Origin: Buxus sempervirens
Lineage: Eukaryota > Streptophyta > Magnoliopsida > Buxales > Buxaceae
Assembly: GCA_947561395.2 (NCBI GenBank)
Contig: OX387185.1
Span: 45,704,602-45,768,601, forward strand
DNA length: 64,000 nt
Direction of reading: 5' to 3'
Of this stretch, positions 57,859-64,000 are shown piece after piece (within the stretch, counting starts at the first letter, position 1; each line of letters begins with the position of its first letter). The notes beneath the pieces were generated by a model, which saw nothing but the letters and a program-made list of their open reading frames with translations, was not told where the DNA came from and searched no databases. The position numbers and the translations under genes are program-made.

Positions 57859-60800
57859 ATGGGGCTCGGAGTACCGAAGGGAGTACTGGAAGATCTGATA
57901 GAGAGGACCGGAGGCTGCGCCATCGTCGACGGAGGACTGGCGACGCAGCTAGAGAAACTCGGTGCCTCCATTAATGGCCCTCTGTGGAGCGCACTTTGCT
58001 TAATCCATGATCCCGACCTCGTCAAACGAGTTCACTCACAATATCTGCGGGCTGGTGCTGATATTTTGATAACTTCATCGTATCAGGTACCAATTCTCTG
58101 ATTCTATCTGTCCGCATTGTTTTTTTTTTTAATTGTTCTGAAAGCTTATAAGAAATTTAATTTTGTTCTAGTGAAATATGTTTGCGTTAACTGATTTGGG
58201 GTGTTCGATTATCATCGCTAAATTAATGAAGGAAGGACAATGGGAAACCATTTGTTGCATTTCTGCTACAGTCCCCAGTTAATTTTTTCACTTTTGTCCC
58301 CTTTTCTCCTCAGTGGTAGCTTTAATCATGGTTGATTTTTGTCACGGAAGACAATGGTTGCATATGGTTTAACCTTTTCTTTTCTTGTGTTTGAAGGCAA
58401 CCCTTCAGGGATTTTTGTCCGAAGGATTGTCCATTGAAGAAGGGGAAGCTCTACTCCAAAAGAGTGTCAAATTAGCTCGCGAAGCTCGTGATAGTTTCTG
58501 GGATGTCATTAAGGTGACTCCTGAACATAATTACAACCGGGCTTTGGTGGCTGCATCTGTTGGAAGCTATGGAGCTTATCTTGCTGATGGTTCAGAATAC
58601 AGGTCGATAATCAATTAATTTTCATTCTTTCTAAATAATCATTTATCTTCAATATCAACTTTCACATTTTGCATGAAACAACTTTTTGATAAAGTGGACA
58701 TTCTGAGGCTCTAGGATGTTTTTTGGCCCTGTTCATCCAGTGGATTTTATGGACCAGATATCAATTTGGAGAAGCTGAAGGATTTCCATAGGCGTCGATT
58801 GCAAATCCTCATGGAAGCAGATCCTGACTTGCTAGCCTTCGAGACCATTCCAAACAAACTTGAAGCTCAGGTTTGCAATTTTTGTATCTGGAATTTGTAG
58901 ATATGTTTTACTGTCTGAAGAATTTTGAATGAAGAGGATCCAAATATTAATATCTGCATACATTCAGAATTTTAAGCAAAATATCTGTTGGAAATAGTAT
59001 CATATTTGAATGTATTTTTCTCAATCATTTTTGTGAAAGTGCTCCTCATTTTTGTCTTAATTGATCTTCATATGTAATCTTCATGTAGCAGAAAGGAACA
59101 TCTGGTATAATCAATTCTGAGGAAGGATCCCTTCTTAATAGGCTCTGTAATCTGCATTATAGAGAATTTAATTTTCTTTCTCATTCTTTCCTCTCGTACT
59201 CTGTGATAAAGATGAACTATTGAGAAATTGGTCTTAACCATGACGAGTTTAGATGACTTCTCAAAATCCACAAACATTTCTTAATATCTTAAGCCTACTA
59301 GTAATGAAAGCATATTTTGTTTCATTTGAAAGTTTGGGTAGCATTTTGGTGACTCTTTAAATATACTTAAAATGATGGTCACTATAACGTTGAGAATCAA
59401 GACTCTAGAATGAAGGGTTTTGAAGCCTATCAGGATCCAAAAATATTTCTTAATTTCTTTAGTTTGCTGCTAGTGAAAATTCCGTGGTTGTGATTCCTCC
59501 CATTCATTTTAAGCCCTAAACTGTTGTTCCTGCATAGTTTAATCTTTCTAGCCTTTAGAGTTACTAGGTTCATTCAAGAGAAATTTTACCAAACAGTTAT
59601 CTGAAGGTTTGGTATCCACATCCTGTTTTTAGGGTTGAATTATTTGAAGTTTTTCTGGGATAAAAATCTTGTTACTTACCATTTCTGAACCTAGGGTCCA
59701 TCAATTTGTAATGAGCCCCATCTCTCTTCCTGTCACAGTTACTTTGTTAGTAATCCCATTTATTTGTGCCCTGCTAATAAAAAAGCGTCACAAGGGAACA
59801 GAGTGTTATAAATTGTCTTGCCCATATTTTCCTACTCTCATCAAATGGAAATTATCAAATTAGGTGCCTAGATCAGGTGATTATTACTTTTATTTCCAAA
59901 GGGAAATGATCATAAGGAAACAGGATTGCGAATTGTGAGCCATTCAGGCAAACTTAAAAAGTGAACAAAGTAAGTTTTCTTTATATGTGTGGCCTAGATC
60001 AATGTTTTCATTGGATGTTCCTTCACCTATGCATCAAGAACTCATTTTCAAAGAGCCCGCCAATTTAGATACTCTATCATTGATAATTTCTTTATCTTGT
60101 TATCAGATTGGTCTTTTCAATTTGTATGACACCAAGCAAATAAAGCTATAATCAGCAGACAAATAATTATCATTAATATGCTCATGATTTCAATCTGCAT
60201 GAACTAAACCAGGAATTTAGGCTTGACTATCTGTCTGCCCTCCTATTTTGTTTTCCTTTAACATCAATCTAATGGCGTGCCACACCAGATAAAAAATAAA
60301 TAAAAGCAATACTATCTCTATGGATAGTAAAGTTGTCATGGTTGGTAATCCAATATGTCCATTTCCTACTATATTCAGGTTTAACCCAAGTTTGTAGCAA
60401 AAACATTTTACTTTACAGTTGTGCTTTCAGCTATTATCTTGGTTTCTGAAGAAACAAAAAATTGCAGGCTTGCATTGAGTTGCTTGATGAAGAAAAAGTT
60501 GAAATTCCATCTTGGATTTGCTTCAGCTCTGTGGACGGTGAGCATGCCCCTTCCGGCGAGAGCTTCAAAGAGTGCCTTGATGTAATAAATAAGAGCAACA
60601 AAGTAAATGCAGTAGGAATAAATTGTGCACCACCTCAGTTCATAGAAAGTCTCATCTGCAAATTTAAGGAGGTAAATGTCCTCTGGAGAAACTTTGAATC
60701 ATGAACTCATAATTTTCAAAGAAGAGAATTATTACCAGTATTTTGAAAGGCATTTTCTTCTTGATGCAGTTAACTGAAAAAGCAATAGTTGTATATCCTA

Positions 60801-61127
60801 ATAGTGGTGAGATATGGGATGGCATAGCCAAGAGATGGCTGGTGAGTGCAAAATTATTTGTAGTATTTGTGATTCTCATTCACAGTTAAAAACCAAATTA
60901 TGTGATGCACCTCGGTGAATTGGATAGTTGCTGCCATAAATGAGGCACGAATTCACCATCTTCCTCTGTGGTTTGATTGACAGCCATCAAAGTGCTTTGG
61001 CAACGACAAATTCAAATTGTTCGCGACAAGATGGCGTGATTCAGGAGCCAGCCTCATTGGAGGATGTTGTCGAACAACTCCTTCTACCATCCTAGCAATT
61101 TCAGACGCTTTGAAAGGAAAGCCGTGA
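57859..61127 (+). CDS. HMT1: Homocysteine S-methyltransferase (six exons, 327 aa)
   Basis: Exons 57,859-58,086, 58,397-58,602, 58,741-58,870, 60,468-60,671, 60,770-60,841 and 60,984-61,127 join at GT/AG sites into one frame of 327 residues, against 326 for Arabidopsis HMT1. The ATG at 57,859 was chosen; the open frame upstream has only TTG. The enzyme transfers a methyl group from S-methylmethionine (or S-adenosylmethionine) to homocysteine, giving methionine, in the S-methylmethionine cycle of the cytosol. Seen in order: [65 protein letters not shown], then the zinc-binding cysteines in [10 protein letters not shown] (Cys about 241) and [13 protein letters not shown] (Cys about 308 and 309). 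All key residues are present. It is closest by eye to HMT1/HMT2; the symbol is by resemblance. The stop lies inside a donor-like GCC/GTGAGT, so an alternative last exon is possible. Confidence 0.94.
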
Positions 61128-62676
61128 GTTTCATCATTTCACCATCCGAAAATATTTAGGATTGCCTTAATATAAGCTGATTGATATTAGATTTGTATTC
61201 CCTTCTAGGTGGAAAAAGGTTTTTATAGTCCTAAAAAAAAGTGGAACCATTTCATCAATATTACGAAAGATAGGAGATTCTGACCCAACATTTGCTTTTC
61301 CTAGCAATGCCGTTAGCAAATTTCAGAAACTCTTTATCTCATTGATGACTATATCCCATGACTCATCTAATCGTATTCGACGAAGGTTTAAGTGTATACC
61401 ATCCAAGCAAATCAAAGTATGGTAGATACAAAAACTCATTATTATTAATGCTATCGCTCAGTAAAGGAAAAGGAATTGAGGAAAGCAATTAACTCGGCGG
61501 GGTTTTGAAACCTCACTAGGAGTCATCAGTGATGGTCAACCGCCAACCAGAAGTTCTCCGGCTTCAACCGCAGGAATACTAACTCAAATCACTGAGGACC
61601 CGCAGACCAGTTACTGATCTAAAGACGAAAGGCCCATGGTGACACACTAAAACATGTCCAAAAACCAGAATAATGGACCCTAGAATTCGGGCTTGAAAGG
61701 ACTTTTGGGCTAAGCATATGTATATCACCAGTGCGGGTGGGCATAAAGAAAGATTAATTAAGAAGATGGCAGTTGTTTAGGAAATTAAAACAGATCCCAT
61801 TTGTTTTCTTGCCCAAGAAAGGGCATGGCAAAGTCGTAAGACACCTAACTTCCAAGTTTACATAATTCTACTTTCCTGCAAGTACATGACAGAAAAGCCC
61901 CCGGCAAATTGTACTTCCCGGAGAATGTTCTTGAATCAGGGACGATATATATGATGAGATTATTAAAAACAAAATTCCATTACTTTTGACTGTTTGCGGG
62001 CATTATTTATTGAAAGTATATGTGATTATCCTTTTCTCTTTTAGATGGAGAGCTGCTGCTGCTCTAAATGCGTTGCTTATGGGATAAGGCCCCAGAGAGC
62101 CATATAACTTGGGTCTGGGCGCCTTACCAAAAAACAAAGGGAAAAAATCTTGGGTCTGGGCGGCTGCAAATTGCAAAAGAACGTTAAAGTTTGAAAAGGA
62201 TTACTGAAATAATTGAGATCTCAATTGCAATCCAAATCGCAACGGAAAGCGTCCCATTCAAGTCTTATTCTTGACCATTTGCATGCGTGTGTATGCGTAT
62301 GAGAGAGATAGAGACAAACAAGGAGGAACGGTTGAAATCAAAGTGACAATCCAACGAAACGCAAGGATCGCCTTGAAGTTGTAGAGAGAATCAAAGGAAA
62401 GCACCCATTATCTCTCATTGGTCGTTTGGGCCCGGAAAAAATCCCTTCAGTATGAAACTGGCCAATAACGACTCGAACATTCGGATTGGCATTATGAGCT
62501 CCACCTATAGACGACGAGATAAGACCAGTCACATTTCTAACAGTAATTATTGCACCATTCTTGGTTTCCCACTAAATGGTGTACCTGTTATGGTTTCATT
62601 TTCATTTTAATTTTCTACTTTTCTAGTTTGGCTCTCAGTTTTGCTTTTCAGGTTTCAGATCAACCTCTCTTTCTCC
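61128..62676. other. HMT 3' region, possible alternative exon, and COL promoter
   Basis: 61,128-62,044 is AT-rich with no recognised element. 62,045-62,087 could be an alternative last exon of the HMT gene. 62,100-62,676 leads into the COL-type gene; a pyrimidine tract ending TTGCTTTTCAG at 62,651 could be a leader splice acceptor. Confidence 0.4.
62045..62087 (+). other. Candidate alternative terminal exon of the HMT gene
   Basis: Joining donor GCC/GTGAGT at 61,123/61,124 to acceptor TTTTCTCTTTTAG ending at 62,044 removes the TGA and extends the protein by WRAAAALNALLMG before a TAA at 62,085-62,087. Both sites are good matches to plant consensus, but no transcript evidence is available. 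Confidence 0.3.
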
Positions 62677-64000
62677 ATGGGCGACCACAAGAAGGTCGCT
62701 AACACCCTTGGGGGTAAGACGGCGAGAGCCTGTGATAATTGTATATGGAAGCGTGCACGTTGGTACTGTGCTTCAGACGATGCTTTTCTCTGTCAAGGAT
62801 GTGATGCTTCGGTTCACTCTGCGAATCCATTAGCCCGTAGGCATGAAAGGGTTCGGCTCAAGACTGCTTCGCTCAAGCCCAATGAAGAAGAAGACTTACC
62901 GTTGGAAAATTCTCTAATTCCATGGCATCGGGGGTTCACTCGCAAAGCCCGAACTCCTCGACAAGCAAATAAACAAACAAATCGACCATCGCCTCCGAGC
63001 AACAAGACCGAGGAGTCCATGCAAAATCCAGTGCCTCTCGTGCCGGAGATGGGCAGTGACGAAGCGTCACCTGATGAGAATGACGAAGAGCATCTTCTCT
63101 ATAGGGTTCCAGTATTCGACCCTTTTGTGTCAAAATTATGTACGTCAGCGATGTCAAACGAAGCTGCTACTGATAAAACGACGGCAGCTTTTGTAAGGAA
63201 GGAATCAGAAGCCTCGTCCTTAATGGATTACGGGAATGATGGAACGGGAGTTGTGGACGACGTACCTGATGATTTTCTTCTTTCTTCCGATATGGATCTT
63301 GAGCAGTTTGCGGTCGATTTCGAGAGCTTATTTGGCAGTAGACCTGGTGAGGATACGTTTGAAATGAAAGAATGCGGACTGTTGAGTAATCTTAAAGACG
63401 AGGAAGCTTGTGAGGTTTATTGTTTTGGTAAGGGAAGAATAAAGCTTGAGAAACATGATGAACTTGGAGACGTTGCAACTACTTGTCACGTTAATCCGGA
63501 GCTAGAGATAACAAAAGGAACGTTAGACTGGAATTTCAACTACGATTCACCTGCAACAGGTGAAGAGGACGAGGAAGATAAGAAAGAGATGGTGGTGGCG
63601 AGGTCCAGTGCAGCCATGACAATGAACGGTGGTGCATATAAAACCGAGGAGATTACGAAGAAGATGCTCTTGAGTCTCGACTATGGTGGTGTCATCACCG
63701 CTTGGGCTAGCAAGGGCTCACCTTGGATCACCGGAAAAAGGCCAGAATTCAACCAAGACGACTCCTGGCCGGGCTTCATGGTAGGTTATGGTTATCTTCA
63801 GACTTCAGGCTACCCTCTTAAGAGAAGTGATCGAACGACTCTTTTAATTTTCTTCTGTTTCAGGGTAATTGTTCCCAAAGAGATGCCAATCATCCGACAT
63901 ATTTTGATGTTTGGGGAAGTGCAAGAGTAGGAGGAAAAGGAATGGACGCCGACAGAGATAGAGAGGCAAAAGTGTCGAGGTATAGAGAGAAGAGGAGGAC
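62677..64000 (+). CDS. CONSTANS-like B-box/CCT protein, COL16 (BBX group III) type, 3' end outside window
   Basis: Exon 1 (62,677-63,780, 368 codons) and exon 2 (63,864 to beyond 64,000), split by an 83-bp GT/AG intron. The ATG at 62,677 (MGDHKKVANT) was chosen over an upstream TTG. One B-box (residues 19-61: CDNCIWKRARWYCASDDAFL, then CQGCDASVHS, HERVRL) is followed by WHRGFTRKARTPR, LLYRVPVFDPF, VPDDFLLSSDMDLEQF and SLDYGGVITAWASKGSPWIT ending PDSWPGFM-like (DDSWPGFM), all typical of COL6/7/8/16. Exon 2 begins GNCSQRDANHP and reaches the start of the CCT domain (REAKVSRYREKRRT), where the window ends. One B-box, the intron just before CCT and these motifs place it in BBX group III. Such nuclear regulators affect branching, flowering and pigment traits; the role here is unknown. 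Confidence 0.93.

Noticed and set aside
1-64000. tRNA, rRNA, CRISPR or biosynthetic gene cluster
   Set aside because: No tRNA-like arms with internal promoter boxes, no rRNA words, no regularly spaced bacterial repeats, and the five or six real genes belong to unrelated pathways.

Overview
The window is nuclear DNA from a flowering plant. It has intron-bearing plant genes (XYL1-type alpha-xylosidase, homocysteine S-methyltransferase, CONSTANS-like BBX factor, CRF-type ERF factor, NIMIN/NRR repressor), AT-rich intergenic DNA, and many MITEs, TRIMs, LINE fragments and solo LTRs. I cannot name the species. Nothing looks grass-like, and a eudicot or magnoliid would fit.

Layout. 1-4.3 kb: an acidic nuclear-type protein gene of unknown function (minus, 1225-1824) with a TATA box. 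4.3-18.4 kb: a gene-poor repeat zone with several MITEs, a 5'-truncated LINE with a clear target duplication (7.5 kb), tandem duplications, a 66-bp hairpin-bearing minisatellite (13.1-13.45 kb), a 1.8-kb solo LTR (14,484-16,273) and short TRIM LTRs. 18.4-19.1 kb: a one-exon NIMIN/NRR-like gene with TGACG/G-box motifs upstream. 19.4-28.7 kb: mostly noncoding DNA with a LINE-like insertion (22,128-23,048) and MITEs. 28.7-33.4 kb: a complete three-exon alpha-xylosidase gene bracketed by inverted copies of one MITE family. 33.9 kb: a possible orphan first exon.

37.27-42.16 kb: a large PIF/Harbinger-like element that received a second solo LTR of the 14.5-kb family in opposite orientation. 43.1-44.2 kb: an unrelated solo LTR. 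45.1-45.8 kb: a 715-bp hAT-type MITE about 1 kb upstream of the CRF/ERF gene (46,886-47,833), whose leader has an intron and a long upstream ORF. 50-51.7 kb: a TRIM and a second LINE fragment. 52.0-55.0 kb: a long-TIR Mutator-like element carrying a 2.2-kb solo LTR. 56-57.3 kb: three hAT-like MITEs. 57.9-61.1 kb: a complete six-exon homocysteine S-methyltransferase gene, possibly with an alternative last exon at 62,045. 62.7 kb to the end: a COL16-type B-box/CCT gene cut by the window edge inside its CCT domain.

The genes are independent plant loci (cell-wall xyloglucan trimming, salicylate signalling, cytokinin/ethylene-type transcription, sulfur amino-acid metabolism, BBX regulation), not a cluster or pathway. 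I saw no tRNA, rRNA, CRISPR or bacterial features. The most notable points are the nested elements with intact target duplications, the fact that all four large LTR insertions are solo LTRs, the hairpin minisatellite, and regulatory details at the NIMIN, CRF and HMT genes. I found no convincing new biological system.
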